NCBI RefSeq assembly: GCF_001311825.1
Contig: NZ_BBCB01000004.1
Location: 1-64,000 of the forward strand
DNA length: 64,000 nt
DNA from: Salidesulfovibrio brasiliensis JCM 12178
Lineage (GTDB): Bacteria > Desulfobacterota > Desulfovibrionia > Desulfovibrionales > Desulfovibrionaceae
Direction: 5' to 3'
A program made the translations under genes and the position numbers. A model generated the notes under the pieces. It was not told where the DNA came from, made no database searches, and saw only the letters and a program-made list of their open reading frames with translations. Positions 17,463-28,712 of the stretch are shown piece after piece (position 1 is the first letter of the stretch; the number at the start of each line of letters is the position of its first letter).

Positions 17463-19988
17463 ATGAAGGAACTCCTGCCCCTGCTTCCCCGCCCCACCCG
17501 CTACCTCGGGTCGGAATGGGGAGTGGTCAAGAAAGACCCCGAAGCCGTTCGCGTGCGCATCGCCGTCGGCTTTCCCGACCTGTACGAAGTGGGCATGTCC
17601 TACCTCGGACAGCGCATCCTGCTGCATCAGGTCAACCGGTGCGAGGGGTTCCTTGCCGAACGTGTCTACACCCCCTGCGAGGAGACGGCGGCGCTGCTCA
17701 GGGAAAAAGGCGTGCCCCTTGCCACCCTCGAGACCGACACCCCGCTGACCGAGGTGGACGCGCTCTCCTTCAGCCTGACCCATGAGCTTTGCTACACCAA
17801 CGTGCTCTGGATGCTCGACCTCGCGGGCATCCCCCGGCGCACGGCCGACCGCGACGAGTCGCACCCGCTCATCGTGGCCGGAGGCGGCGCGTGCTTCAAT
17901 GCCGAGCCGCTGGCCCCGTTCATCGACGTCATGATGATCGGCGACGGCGAAGAGGCCGTGGTCACCCTCATGGAGGAGCTGGACCGCGCCAAACGCGACG
18001 GCCTCTCCCGGCACGAACTGCTGCACGCGCTCATCAAACACCCCGGCTTCTACGTTCCGTCTTTTTTTGAGGATCAGGGTCCGGACAAACCGCTCAAGCC
18101 GCTTGTTGAGGGGTACGAAACCGTGGAGAAGGCCGTGGTCGAGGACCTCGACAGCGTCGGCTTCCCCACCCTGCAACCCATCTCCTTCGGCCAAGCCGTC
18201 CACGACAGGCTCACTGTGGAGATAGCGCGCGGCTGCACGCGCGGTTGCCGTTTCTGCCAGGCGGGCATGATCTACCGGCCCGTGCGCGAACGCAGCCTCG
18301 ACGAGCTCAACCGCGTCATCTTCGACGGCCTTGCCGAGACCGGCTACGAGGAAACGAGCTTCCTGTCCCTGTCCACCGGAGACTTTTCCGCGCTGGACTC
18401 GCTCTTCAGCCACTCATTCGACCGCTGCGCCGCCGAACAGATTTCCATTGCCCTGCCCTCGCTACGGGTCGGCTCGCTTTCCGGGCCGATCATGGAGCGC
18501 ATCTCCACCATCCGCCGCACCGGGGCCACCCTCGCGCCGGAAGCAGGCAGCCAGCGACTGCGCGACGCCATCAACAAAGGCGTCGACGAGCAGGGACTTC
18601 TCGACCACGTACTGATGCTCTTTGAAAACGGCTGGCAGTCCGTGAAGCTCTATTTCATGATCGGCCTGCCCACCGAGACCGACGAGGACCTCGACGCCAT
18701 CCTCGACCTCTGCCTCAAGGTGCGCGACGCCGCAGGCAGGCACATCAAGCGGTTGCAGGTCACGGCCGCGGTCTCGCCCTTCGTGCCCAAGCCGCAGACC
18801 CCGTTCCAGTGGGACGCGCAGATCACACTGGACGAGATCGAACGCCGCATCGACCATCTGCGGGCCATTTTCCGGCCCCACAAGCGCGTCCGGCTGAGAT
18901 TTCACATCCCCCGAATGACCTTCCTCGAAGGCATCTTCTCACGCGGTGACCGAAGACTGGCCGACGTGCTGGAGATCGCCACGGACAAGGGCGCGCTCTT
19001 TTCCAGTTGGAAAGACAAGCTCGACCTGCAGCCGTACATGGAGGCAATGGAAGCGTGCGGACTCGACCCGCTGCAGTACACCGGCCCGCGTGATCCGGAA
19101 GGGCCGCTGCCGTGGGACCACCTCAGCGCAGGGCTGACCAAGCGGTTCCTGCTCAAGGAGCGCGAGCGCGCACTCTCCGGCAAGATCACCGGTGACTGCC
19201 GCTACGAGGTTTGCCGCAACTGCGGGGTCTGCAATCACGACAACCGCCGCAGCATCCTTACGTCCCAGACGGAGTCCATGGACATCCACCCGCGCATGAT
19301 CAACGAATCCCGCGATCAGGAAGGGGAACAACCGCCGTTCAGCGTGGAAAAACCGGACCTGACCATCAAGGGCGGCCATTACCGGCTGTGGTTTGAAAAA
19401 ACCGGCCCCGCCGCCTATCTGAGCCAGCTCGAATTGCAGAGCGTTTTCGAGCGCGCCATGCGCCGGGCCGAGTTGCCCCTGACGTTCTCGGGCGGGTTCC
19501 ACCCCATGCCGAGGCTTTCCTTTGGCCGCGCCCTCCCTGTCGGGGTTTACAGCCGATGCGAATGGCTGAACCTTTTTCTTCGGGAAGAATGGGAACCGGT
19601 GGACCTCATCAAGCGCCTCGCCCCGCAGATGCCGGAAGGATTCCGTCTGCTCAAGGCGGACGTGCTCGGCATGGGCAAGAAACAGCCCCAGCAGGTGGAA
19701 GAAGTCTTCGAAATCGCTTTCATCAACCGGGCTGACGAACTGCGCGAGCAATGGAAGGCGTTCAGGGAATCATCCGACTTGATGATCGAACGGACCAACA
19801 AGAAGGGCAAGGTCAAGCAAGTGAACCTGCGAGCTTTCGTTTCGGAAGTGGAAGATACCGACGAAGGCGTGCGGCTGGTTTTCGACTGGCGCAACGGCTA
19901 CATGAGCCCCCTGCGACTGGCGCAGGAAGTCATGCCCGGCGCGACGCTGGTGGACTTTTGCATGACCAAGACCGCCCAGCGTTTCTGA
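17463..19988 (+). CDS. Radical SAM protein (TIGR03960 type) fused to DUF2344
   Basis: An 841-residue two-part protein. Residues about 40-190 form a degenerate B12-binding-like domain, followed by a radical SAM core with the [4Fe-4S] motif C258-x3-C262-x2-C265 (CTRGCRFC). The last 200 residues are DUF2344. A small Cys cluster (CRNCGVCNHD) lies between them near residue 585. In many bacteria these are two neighbouring genes (often near rodA or rnG), and here they are fused, as in other Desulfovibrio-type genomes. The reaction is unknown; links to tRNA or ribosome assembly have been suggested from neighbourhoods. The start at 17463 is the first ATG after the terminator. Confidence 0.92.
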   Translation: MKELLPLLPRPTRYLGSEWGVVKKDPEAVRVRIAVGFPDLYEVGMSYLGQRILLHQVNRCEGFLAERVYTPCEETAALLREKGVPLATLETDTPLTEVDALSFSLTHELCYTNVLWMLDLAGIPRRTADRDESHPLIVAGGGACFNAEPLAPFIDVMMIGDGEEAVVTLMEELDRAKRDGLSRHELLHALIKHPGFYVPSFFEDQGPDKPLKPLVEGYETVEKAVVEDLDSVGFPTLQPISFGQAVHDRLTVEIARGCTRGCRFCQAGMIYRPVRERSLDELNRVIFDGLAETGYEETSFLSLSTGDFSALDSLFSHSFDRCAAEQISIALPSLRVGSLSGPIMERISTIRRTGATLAPEAGSQRLRDAINKGVDEQGLLDHVLMLFENGWQSVKLYFMIGLPTETDEDLDAILDLCLKVRDAAGRHIKRLQVTAAVSPFVPKPQTPFQWDAQITLDEIERRIDHLRAIFRPHKRVRLRFHIPRMTFLEGIFSRGDRRLADVLEIATDKGALFSSWKDKLDLQPYMEAMEACGLDPLQYTGPRDPEGPLPWDHLSAGLTKRFLLKERERALSGKITGDCRYEVCRNCGVCNHDNRRSILTSQTESMDIHPRMINESRDQEGEQPPFSVEKPDLTIKGGHYRLWFEKTGPAAYLSQLELQSVFERAMRRAELPLTFSGGFHPMPRLSFGRALPVGVYSRCEWLNLFLREEWEPVDLIKRLAPQMPEGFRLLKADVLGMGKKQPQQVEEVFEIAFINRADELREQWKAFRESSDLMIERTNKKGKVKQVNLRAFVSEVEDTDEGVRLVFDWRNGYMSPLRLAQEVMPGATLVDFCMTKTAQRF

Positions 19989-20000
19989 TCGGTCCCCGCG

Positions 20001-20420
20001 TTACTCCACTGTAACCGGCTGGCGCTGGTATTCCTCGGGTTCCTGTCCGGGACGGGCGATCTTGATGACCACCTCGGTCTCGCCCGTCTTCACGGCGCGG
20101 AACAGATAGTTGCGCGAGCCGAAATCGCCCATCAGGCCGGACTCCGGTTTCTGATCGTAAACCTTCACGAGATCCAGCACTGCAGGGTCGAACACCGTTC
20201 CGGAAAAAACATACCCCCCGCTGCCCGGGTCGCGCACGACCAGACGCAGGTATTCCCCCTGTTCCAGGTCGATGGGCTCGGGCGCGTCGCCGTATCCCAG
20301 CTCCTCCACCACTGCATCCACGTCTGATCCGGAAAACATGCCGCAACCGGACGAGAATGCGAAAAAAACAAGCATCAGCGTCAAAAACCAGACTTTGGGA
20401 AAACGGCCCGTATATTTCAT
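20001..20420 (-). CDS. Lipoprotein, possibly chagasin-like (I42) fold
   Basis: A 139-residue exported lipoprotein with a signal peptide ending in the lipobox FSSGC (Cys at residue 26). The mature part has three short motifs reminiscent of chagasin-type cysteine protease inhibitors: PGSGGYVF, then GSRNYLFRAV and IARPGQEPEEYQ near the C-terminus. The usual NPTTGY and RPW signatures are not exact, so the family call is tentative. It is divergent from the peptide ABC operon, and its ATG is only 22 bases from that operon's -35 box, so both share the 20420-20470 control region. Its stop is 12 bases from the convergent radical SAM stop. Confidence 0.72.
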   Translation of the reverse strand: MKYTGRFPKVWFLTLMLVFFAFSSGCGMFSGSDVDAVVEELGYGDAPEPIDLEQGEYLRLVVRDPGSGGYVFSGTVFDPAVLDLVKVYDQKPESGLMGDFGSRNYLFRAVKTGETEVVIKIARPGQEPEEYQRQPVTVE

Positions 20421-20441
20421 TGTTAAACCGTCACGAATTTG

Positions 20442-20470
20442 TTGTTAAACATCCACTTAAAGTGTATGTA
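20442..20470 (+). promoter_or_regulatory. Sigma-70-type promoter of the peptide ABC operon
   Basis: -35 TTGTTA (20442-20447), a 17-base spacer, -10 TATGTA (20465-20470). The string TTGTTAAAC occurs at 20420-20428 and again at 20442-20450, 22 bp apart and overlapping the -35 box, so a DNA-binding regulator may act here. Confidence 0.6.
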
Positions 20471-20479
20471 GGGAAGCGC

Positions 20480-20549
20480 TTTCAGGGACGAATCAGCCGA
20501 CCGGTTTCTCGGTCGGAAGATTTTTCATGCAATCTCGCCGTCCCTGAAA
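20480..20549 (+). ncRNA. Structured leader RNA of the peptide ABC operon (riboswitch-like)
   Basis: The predicted transcript start is near 20477, leaving a leader of about 145 bases. An 11-bp outer helix (20480-20490 with 20539-20549) encloses two hairpins: P2 (20497-20502 with 20511-20516) and P3 (20518-20522 with 20531-20535). This forms a three-way junction. Downstream hairpins (the CACCC/GGGTG pair near 20551-20564 and the CGCCGA/TCGGCG pair near 20579-20592) could form the expression platform before GGAGG. It matches no riboswitch class that I know. Alternatively, it may be an mRNA-stability element. Confidence 0.5.
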
Positions 20550-20621
20550 ACACCCTCATGGGTGGAGGGTATTGTGTTCGCCGATGTCGGCGATTGTCAA
20601 CCGCAACACGGAGGTTCTTTC

Positions 20622-22229
<1,608 letters not shown>

Positions 22230-22251
22230 GGGAGCCCATACATCCGTCTCA

Positions 22252-22286
22252 AAAGGGGAACCTCCATCGGGGGTTCCCCTTTCAAA
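22252..22286 (+). promoter_or_regulatory. Intercistronic hairpin after the substrate-binding gene
   Basis: An inverted repeat of about 11 bp (AAAGGGGAACC and its complement, 22252-22283) between the substrate-binding and permease genes, followed by only TTTC. It probably stabilises the upstream message or causes partial termination, giving an excess of binding protein. Confidence 0.65.
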
Positions 22287-22313
22287 CCATTAACAAACGG
22301 ATACAGATAGATC

Positions 22314-23291
22314 ATGTTCGCCTTTATCGTTAAGCGAGTCGCTCAAGCCCTATTGGTCATGATGATCATCGGCTTCATCGGCTTCGCGATCAAACACAAC
22401 TTCGGCGACCCGGTCCGCGACCTCGTGGGCGAGCGGGTCACGCCCGAAGAAAGGATGAAGATTCGAGAGAAGCTCGGGCTAAACGATCCCTTCATGGTCC
22501 AGTACGGCCGCTTCCTGAAAGCCGCGGTCCACGGCGACCTAGGCAGAAGTTTCTTTTTCAAAAAACCGGCCATGGAAGTCATCGTCCAGAAGGCCCCTGC
22601 CACGCTGGAACTCGTATTTGCAAGTGCCTGCATAATCGTATTTCTTTCCGTTCCATTAGGCATATTCTGTGCGATACGACCAAAGCACTGGTTCGCCAAA
22701 TTCACCATGGGGGGCTCCATCGTCGGGGTCTCCATGCCCGTGTTCCTGACGGCTATTTTGCTCATCTACATCTTTTCAGTCGAACTCGGCTGGTTACCGT
22801 CATACGGGCGCGGGGAAACGGTGCTTCTTTTCGGCTGGTGGCGAAGCGGGCTTCTCACCGCAGACGGTCTGCTCCATCTCATCATGCCGTCCATCGCGCT
22901 TTCATCCATCATGCTCCCGCTCTTCATCCGCCTCATTCGTTCCGAAATGATGGAAGTGCTCGAGTCCGAATACGTCAAGTACGCCTGGGCCAAGGGCATC
23001 AAGCCCCGCCGCGTGTGGATCGTCCACGCCTTCAAGAACACCCTGCTGCCGGTCATCACCGTGGGCGGCGTGCAGCTCGGTATCATGGTGGCCTTCACCA
23101 TCCTCACCGAGACCGTGTTCAACTGGCAGGGAATGGGAGCAATGTTCATCGAGTCCGTTGACCGCGCCGACACCTCGCTGATGGTGGCATACCTCGTGTT
23201 CGTCGGTTTCATCTTCGTTCTGGTCAACACCTTCGTCGACATCATCTACGGACTGGTCAACCCCATGGTCAGAGTTGCGGGGCGTAAATAA
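22314..23291 (+). CDS. Peptide ABC transporter permease, DppB type
   Basis: A 325-residue inner-membrane permease with six membrane segments and the conserved EAA loop (YVKYAWAKGIKPRRV, about residues 222-236) that docks on the ATPases. The N-terminus (KRVAQALLVMMIIGFIGF, then the ERVTPEERMKIREKLGL segment) is typical of DppB/OppB. The stop overlaps the next ATG by one base (TAATG), so translation is coupled. Confidence 0.94.
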   Translation: MFAFIVKRVAQALLVMMIIGFIGFAIKHNFGDPVRDLVGERVTPEERMKIREKLGLNDPFMVQYGRFLKAAVHGDLGRSFFFKKPAMEVIVQKAPATLELVFASACIIVFLSVPLGIFCAIRPKHWFAKFTMGGSIVGVSMPVFLTAILLIYIFSVELGWLPSYGRGETVLLFGWWRSGLLTADGLLHLIMPSIALSSIMLPLFIRLIRSEMMEVLESEYVKYAWAKGIKPRRVWIVHAFKNTLLPVITVGGVQLGIMVAFTILTETVFNWQGMGAMFIESVDRADTSLMVAYLVFVGFIFVLVNTFVDIIYGLVNPMVRVAGRK

Positions 23292-24207
23292 TGAGATCCA
23301 AGTGGCAACGATTCAAGGAATCCTACTTCCTATACAGTTTCCTCCGGGACCCCATGGCGTACGTCAGCTTCGCCATCCTGCTGGTTCTGGTGGTATCGGC
23401 ATTCGGCGCGCCCATCTTCGCACCGCACGATCCCTACGACCCGTCCACCATCGACATCATGGACGCGGAACTTCCGCCCGCATGGCTTGACGGCGGCAAC
23501 AGCGAGTTCCTGCTCGGCACCGACGCACAGGGCCGCGGCATGCTCTCGACCATGCTCTACGGCATGCGCGTGTCCATCATCATCGGCCTCGGCGCGGTTG
23601 CCTGCAGGCCGTTATCGGCATCGTCGTGGGCCTGCTTTCCGGGTATGTGCGCAAGCTGGACAACATCCTCATGCGCATCGCGGACGTGCAGCTCTCCTTC
23701 TCCACATACATGGTGGCGATCTTCATCGGGGCGATATTCCAGACCGTCTTCGGCGTGGGCAACTACGCCAAGGTGGCCATCCCGCTGCTGATCATCATCA
23801 TCGGTCTGGCAGAGTGGCCGCAGTACGCGCGCACCATCCGCGCCAGCGTGCTGGCCGAGCGCAAGAAGGAATACGTCGAGGCGGCCCGCGTCATCGGGCT
23901 CTCAAAACGGCGCATCATGTGGCGGCACATCCTGCCCAACTCGCTCTCGCCCATTCTGGTCATCTCCACCGTGCAGGTGGCGAACGCCATCATGAGCGAG
24001 GCCGCCCTGTCCTTCCTCGGACTGGGCATGCCCGTGACCCGTCCCTCCCTCGGCTCGCTGATCACGGCAGGCTTCGAGTACATCTTCTCGGGCGCATGGT
24101 GGATCACCATCTTCCCGGGCATCGTGCTCGTGCTGCTGATTCTGGTCATCAACCTTCTGGGCGACTGGCTCAGGGATTATCTGAACCCCAAACTGTACAA
24201 GGGGTAG
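23291..24207 (+). CDS. Peptide ABC transporter permease, DppC type (frame broken near 23601)
   Basis: The partner permease. The first frame (from 23291) gives the DppC N-terminus up to GMRVSIIIGLGAVA. The second frame (from about 23602) continues with AVIGIVVGLLSGYVRKLDN, the EAA loop (YVEAARVIGLSKRRIMW) and the C-terminal helices to 24207. The two join if one C is restored in the GCCTG at 23600-23604 (expected GCCCTG). The rejoined protein would be 305 residues, normal for DppC. The stop is three bases from the GTG of the next gene. Confidence 0.88.
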
Positions 24208-24210
24208 ACA

Positions 24211-25182
24211 GTGGAACATCTGCTCGACATCAAAAACCTCAGCGTGGAGTTTGCGCTCCGCACCGGCAACCTCTGCGCAGTGCGCGACGTGAGCCTGTCT
24301 CTGGACAGCGGCGAACGCCTCGGCCTCGTGGGCGAGTCCGGCGCGGGCAAATCCGTGCTCGGGTTCTCCATAATCAATCTGATCTCCAAGCCGGGCTTCA
24401 TCTCCGGTGGGGAAGTCATCTTCAAAGGCGATGACATCTCCAAGTACTCCTACGAGAAAATGCGCCGCATCCGCGGCAACCGCATCTCCATGATCTTTCA
24501 GGATCCGATGATGACCCTGAACCCGGTGCTGACCGTCGGCACCCAGATGAAGGAGACCCTCAAGGCGCACATGAAAATCTCGGACAAGGAAGCCACCGAG
24601 ATCTGTATCGACAAGCTCAAGAAGGTCTACATTCCCTCCCCGGAAAAGCGTCTTGAGCAATACCCGCACGAGTTCTCGGGCGGCATGCGCCAGCGCATCG
24701 TCGTGGCCATCTCGCTGCTGACCAACCCGAACCTGATCATTGCGGACGAGCCGACCACCGCGCTCGACGTGACCATTCAGGCCGAGATCATGGACCTGCT
24801 GCTGGAACTTTGCGAAACCGAAAACATGGGCCTCATCCTCATCACCCACGACCTCGCTGTCGTGTCCGAGGTCACGCAGCGCATCGCCGTCCTGTACGCC
24901 GGGCGCGTCGTGGAAATCGGCCCCACCGAAACCATCATCGCCAATCCGCAGCACCCCTACACGCAGGGACTCATCAAAGCCCTGCCCGAATGTGCCCCCG
25001 GAACCCGGCTGAACCAGATTCCGGGCATGATGCCTTCCCTCAAGGACATGCCCGACGGCTGTCCGTTCAGCCCGCGCTGCGAGTTCAAGAGCCCGCGCTG
25101 CGAGTCCGAGATTCCGCCGCTTCGGGAGACCATCTCCGGCGGATTCGTGGCCTGCTTCGAAAGGGAGGTGAAGCGTGGCTAA
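24211..25182 (+). CDS. Peptide ABC transporter ATPase, DppD type
   Basis: A 323-residue cytoplasmic ATPase: Walker A GESGAGKSVLG (about residues 40-50), Q-loop FQDPMMTLNPV, signature FSGGMRQRIVV, Walker B LIIADEPTTALDV, and the H-loop THDL. The C-terminal oligopeptide-transporter domain has a Cys-rich segment (CPFSPRCEFKSPRCE) that in many DppD/OppD proteins binds an Fe-S cluster. The start is GTG at 24211 with AAGGGG ahead of it. It overlaps the next gene by eight bases. Confidence 0.95.
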   Translation: MEHLLDIKNLSVEFALRTGNLCAVRDVSLSLDSGERLGLVGESGAGKSVLGFSIINLISKPGFISGGEVIFKGDDISKYSYEKMRRIRGNRISMIFQDPMMTLNPVLTVGTQMKETLKAHMKISDKEATEICIDKLKKVYIPSPEKRLEQYPHEFSGGMRQRIVVAISLLTNPNLIIADEPTTALDVTIQAEIMDLLLELCETENMGLILITHDLAVVSEVTQRIAVLYAGRVVEIGPTETIIANPQHPYTQGLIKALPECAPGTRLNQIPGMMPSLKDMPDGCPFSPRCEFKSPRCESEIPPLRETISGGFVACFEREVKRG

Positions 25183-26182
25183 CCTTCTGGAAGTCAAAAA
25201 CGTCGACAAGCACTTCGACATCTCCGGTTCCCTCGTGGACCAGTTGAAGCTCGAAGGCGGCAAGATCAGGCGCAAACGCACCGTGGTCAAGGCGGTCAAC
25301 AACGTGACCCTGAACATCCGTCAGGGCGAAACGCTCTCCGTGGTCGGCGAATCCGGCTGCGGCAAGTCCACGCTGGCCCGCACCGTCATCGGCCTGTACC
25401 AGCCCAACAAGGGCGAGATATACTACGGCGGGGACCGCATCGACACCGTGACCGGCACGGCGCGCCGCCCGTACCGCACCCGCATGCAGATGGTCTTTCA
25501 GGACCCTTACGCGTCCCTGAACCCGCGCATGACCGTGAAGCAGATCCTTGAAGAGCCGGTCCGGTTCCACAACCCGGCTCTCGACCGGCGCGAGGTGCGC
25601 GACATCATCCTGACCACCATGGATCAGGTGGGCGTGAACACCGACTGGATCGACCGCTTTCCGCACGAGTTCTCCGGCGGCCAGCGCCAACGCATCAGCC
25701 TTGCGCGCGCTCTCGTGCTCGACCCTGAATTCGTGGTCGCCGACGAGCCCATCGCAGCGCTCGACGTGTCCATTCAGGCCCAGATCCTGAACCTGATGAT
25801 GGACGCGCAGGAGCAGCGCGGCCTGACGTACCTGTTCATCAGCCACGACCTTTCCGTGGTGGAGCACATCTCCACCCGCGTGGCCGTCATGTACCTCGGC
25901 TGCCTGTGCGAGGTTGCGGACGCCAAGGAGCTGTTCTGCAACCCGCAGCACCCTTACACCCGCGCCCTGCTCTCGGCCATCCCGCGCCTTGGCGGCAAGG
26001 CGGGCGGGCACATCCGTCTCTCCGGCGACGTGCCCACGCCCATCAACCTGCCTTCGGGCTGCGTCTTCCACGGTCGCTGTCCGCATGCGGACGACCGTTG
26101 CAGGCGTGAGATACCTGAAGATGTGACGCTGGAATCCGGAACCCGGGTTGCCTGCCACGGCATCGAGGAAGGCCGCATCTAG
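25175..26182 (+). CDS. Peptide ABC transporter ATPase, DppF type
   Basis: A 335-residue ATPase: Walker A GESGCGKSTLA, Q-loop FQDPYASLNPR, signature FSGGQRQRISL, Walker B FVVADEPIAALDV, H-loop SHDL, and a C-terminal oligo-peptide domain with three Cys. An insertion after the first strand (SLVDQLKLEGGKIRRKR) is common in DppF-type proteins. The start is GTG inside the end of the previous gene, with GGAGG well placed. It is the last gene of the operon, followed by a terminator. Confidence 0.95.
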   Translation: MANLLEVKNVDKHFDISGSLVDQLKLEGGKIRRKRTVVKAVNNVTLNIRQGETLSVVGESGCGKSTLARTVIGLYQPNKGEIYYGGDRIDTVTGTARRPYRTRMQMVFQDPYASLNPRMTVKQILEEPVRFHNPALDRREVRDIILTTMDQVGVNTDWIDRFPHEFSGGQRQRISLARALVLDPEFVVADEPIAALDVSIQAQILNLMMDAQEQRGLTYLFISHDLSVVEHISTRVAVMYLGCLCEVADAKELFCNPQHPYTRALLSAIPRLGGKAGGHIRLSGDVPTPINLPSGCVFHGRCPHADDRCRREIPEDVTLESGTRVACHGIEEGRI

Positions 26183-26204
26183 CAGCCTGCCAGATACGAA
26201 CAAG

Positions 26205-26234
26205 AAAGCCCCGTCCAGAGACGGGGCTTTTTCT
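26205..26234 (+). terminator. Terminator of the peptide ABC operon
   Basis: A 10-bp stem (AAAGCCCCGT, 26205-26214, with 26221-26230) followed by a T-rich tail. Confidence 0.94.
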
Positions 26235-26239
26235 TTGGG

Positions 26240-26550
26240 CTACAACAAAACACTCGGTCCCGCTTTCGGGGAAGATGAAAGGAGCCGACCTGCCTGCGTC
26301 CCTGAAGTCCAGCTTTGAAGGCCTTCAGGATACCAGTCCGAGAGCCTCAATCCGGCCGCATGGCGACGTTTTATCCCGTGGGCAGGCAAATCGGCATTTG
26401 AAGCACGGGCGCTATACCCGCTACCTTCTAAAAAAACGGCATGCAACACACGGTCAAGAAATGCGCAGCCTACATTGCGGAATCGAGCTTGATGCACAGG
26501 GCTTGGCACACAGAACAAGTCCACCGCTTTCACTTTCCATGCTTAAATAG
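26240..26550. other. Gene-free convergent gap
   Basis: About 310 bases between two terminators. Two short frames exist (91 and 97 codons, opposite strands), but neither has a ribosome binding site or a recognisable domain. It contains a CCTGAAG/CTTCAGG inverted repeat (near 26300-26330). I see nothing that supports a gene; it could be a decayed gene or an sRNA locus. Confidence 0.4.
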
Positions 26551-26554
26551 ATAA

Positions 26555-26583
26555 GGCCCGGAACGACTGCGGCGTTCCGGGCC
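26555..26583 (-). terminator. Terminator of the chemoreceptor gene
   Basis: A perfect 11-bp stem (26555-26565 with 26573-26583); read leftward it is followed by TTATCTATTT. A second smaller hairpin (CCGGGCC-AAA-GGCCCGG, about 26595-26612) lies between it and the gene stop. Confidence 0.82.
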
Positions 26584-26625
26584 GGTTGGGGAGGCTCCGG
26601 GCCAAAGGCCCGGACATCGAGGTGA

Positions 26626-28608
26626 TTAGAACCGCTCGAAATCCTGATCGGTATCGGAACCCATATCCAGCTCCAGTCCAGAACTCACGGAACGAGAAGA
26701 CTCGGGTTCGCCTTCAGGGAGGGCTGCCGCGCTCCTGCCGCTTGTCACCGATGCGATTCGGGGCCGTCGCGAACCGTTGCCGTTTCCATTGCCATGCCCG
26801 TTGACGTGGAAGAAGGACATGGTCTCCTCAAGCTTGGAACTCTGGCCGGAGAGTTCCTCGCTGGTCGAGGCCATCTCTTCGGCTGCGGAGGCGTTCTGCT
26901 GAATTACGGTATCAAGCTGGCTTATTGCCATGGTGATCTGTTCCGCCCCGCTGTTCTGCTCATTGCTGGCCGCCGTGATGCCCTGTACCAGCTCCGCCGT
27001 CTTCTGAATGTTCGGAACAAGGCTCTGGAGCATGCTCCCGGCCTTTTCCGCAGCGTCCACCGTGGTGGTTGACAGTTCGCTGATCTCGCCAGCGGCTTCA
27101 CCGCTCCGCTCTGCCAGCTTTCTGACCTCGGCGGCAACCACGGCGAACCCCTTGCCATGCGTTCCAGCCCGTGCGGCCTCAATGGCCGCGTTCAAGGCCA
27201 GCAGGTTGGTCTGCCGCGCGATTTCCTCGATAATTGCGATCTTTTCGGCAATATTCTTCATGGCACCCACCGCCTCGACAACGGCTTCACCACTTTGCTT
27301 GGCCTCTATTGCCGACTGCAGGGCTATCTGTTCGGTCTGCTCCGCATTTTCCGTATTCTGCTTAATATTGCCTGCCATCTCTTCAACGCTGGAGGAGACC
27401 TCTTCAATGGAGGCTGCCTGTTCGGTCGCGCCCTGAGAGAGTGCCTGCGCCGTGGCGGAAAGCTGCGAGCTGCCGCTGGCCACATTTGTGGAGCCTTCGC
27501 GAACATCCGTGACAACAGCGGTGAGTTGCTCTGCCATCTTCTTCATGGACGCATACACGCCGCGGGCATTCTCATCGAAGTGCATGTCCAGATCGCCCTC
27601 GGCAACCTGATCGGCAATGGCCGCGATCACCGCGGGATCTTCCCCGAGTTGGTTGCTGCAGGCGCGTATGATGATTGTCGCGGTCGCTGTGCCGATAAGC
27701 AGCGCCGCAAGACTGATGATTCCTGCCAGCATGATGGCCCGACTATTGGCCGCCTGCAGTCTGGGACCAAGCGTGTTCTGGTCTTCCATCACCGACAGCT
27801 TGACCTGTTCCATGTCCTGCGCGATCTCGGGACCAAGCCTGTCGAGCCTGTCGCTGATTATGCCGTTGCGCTGCTTTATGACCCCGACCACGGAATCGAA
27901 CGCGGTGATATATTCGCCCTTCAACTCCTGCACTTCCTCAAGCAGCCCGCGACGCTCCGGATTCGTAAGACTCGAATCCAGCGCCGAAAGGTTGTTTTCC
28001 AGCGCGGTCACTTCATCCTGAACCCTGTCGGCTGCCGCCTGCTCGTTCGTTTCAAGAAACTTGGCAACATACAGCCGGGCCAGCAGAAGATTCCTGAGCG
28101 CAAGACCGCCAAGGTATGCCGCGCCCATATCGCCGTCGCGTTCGGCCGAATTCAGTATCTCGGTAAGCCGCTTCTCCATTGCCGGACCGCTCGCATTGAG
28201 CACCCCGTTCACAAGACCGTTTCGCTTCTCCCTCAGCTCCCGGACCTCGTCAAACGCGGCGCTGTAATCCTTGACGCGCTTGTCGGCAGCATCGATGAGC
28301 GCCGCTCTTTTTGGGTTGGCAATCTCCTTCTGGGCCTTGTCCATGAAGGAGTCCATGTCGGCATAATTGGTCTCATACGCCTTGATGTCCTCTTCGCTGC
28401 CGGTGATGATAAAGTCCTTCACGCTCATGCGCACCATGAGCATGTTTGCCTGCAGCCGACCGCTGAGATTGGTGTCGCGCGCGAGCCCCCGGTAATCCGT
28501 GAACCCTTGCGATGACTCATCAAGCGCCCAGTAGGATACTCCTGCCAGCAGCAGAAGCAGCACCAGCACACTTCCGAATCCCATCGTTAACTTAGTGGAA
28601 AGCCTCAT
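26626..28608 (-). CDS. Methyl-accepting chemotaxis protein with four-helix-bundle-like sensor
   Basis: A 660-residue transmembrane chemoreceptor: a first membrane helix at about 8-28, a helical periplasmic sensor (30-295), a second helix (about 300-320), a HAMP-like segment and a long cytoplasmic signalling coiled coil. The hairpin tip carries the conserved [23 protein letters not shown] motif (in part). The C-terminal tail is rich in Gly, Asn and Ser and ends acidic, without a CheR pentapeptide. The start at 28608 has GGGAGG upstream. The ligand is unknown. It is monocistronic with its own terminator. Confidence 0.93.
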   Translation of the reverse strand: MRLSTKLTMGFGSVLVLLLLLAGVSYWALDESSQGFTDYRGLARDTNLSGRLQANMLMVRMSVKDFIITGSEEDIKAYETNYADMDSFMDKAQKEIANPKRAALIDAADKRVKDYSAAFDEVRELREKRNGLVNGVLNASGPAMEKRLTEILNSAERDGDMGAAYLGGLALRNLLLARLYVAKFLETNEQAAADRVQDEVTALENNLSALDSSLTNPERRGLLEEVQELKGEYITAFDSVVGVIKQRNGIISDRLDRLGPEIAQDMEQVKLSVMEDQNTLGPRLQAANSRAIMLAGIISLAALLIGTATATIIIRACSNQLGEDPAVIAAIADQVAEGDLDMHFDENARGVYASMKKMAEQLTAVVTDVREGSTNVASGSSQLSATAQALSQGATEQAASIEEVSSSVEEMAGNIKQNTENAEQTEQIALQSAIEAKQSGEAVVEAVGAMKNIAEKIAIIEEIARQTNLLALNAAIEAARAGTHGKGFAVVAAEVRKLAERSGEAAGEISELSTTTVDAAEKAGSMLQSLVPNIQKTAELVQGITAASNEQNSGAEQITMAISQLDTVIQQNASAAEEMASTSEELSGQSSKLEETMSFFHVNGHGNGNGNGSRRPRIASVTSGRSAAALPEGEPESSRSVSSGLELDMGSDTDQDFERF

Positions 28609-28712
28609 TGTACCTCCCGGCAACCCGTGCCTTATGAACCGTGTCGATAGTAGCATTCAATGGTATCTAACATACGATAAAAAAGAGCACGGTTGTAAAG
28701 ACTTTCGGGGCT

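Noticed and set aside
20480-20549. A known riboswitch class such as TPP, SAM, glycine, purine or c-di-GMP
   Set aside because: None of the conserved core sequences of those classes is visible; only the helix arrangement is riboswitch-like.
26275-26550. A 91-codon frame in the gap after the peptide ABC operon
   Set aside because: No ribosome binding site, no domain, and it overlaps a similar frame on the other strand.
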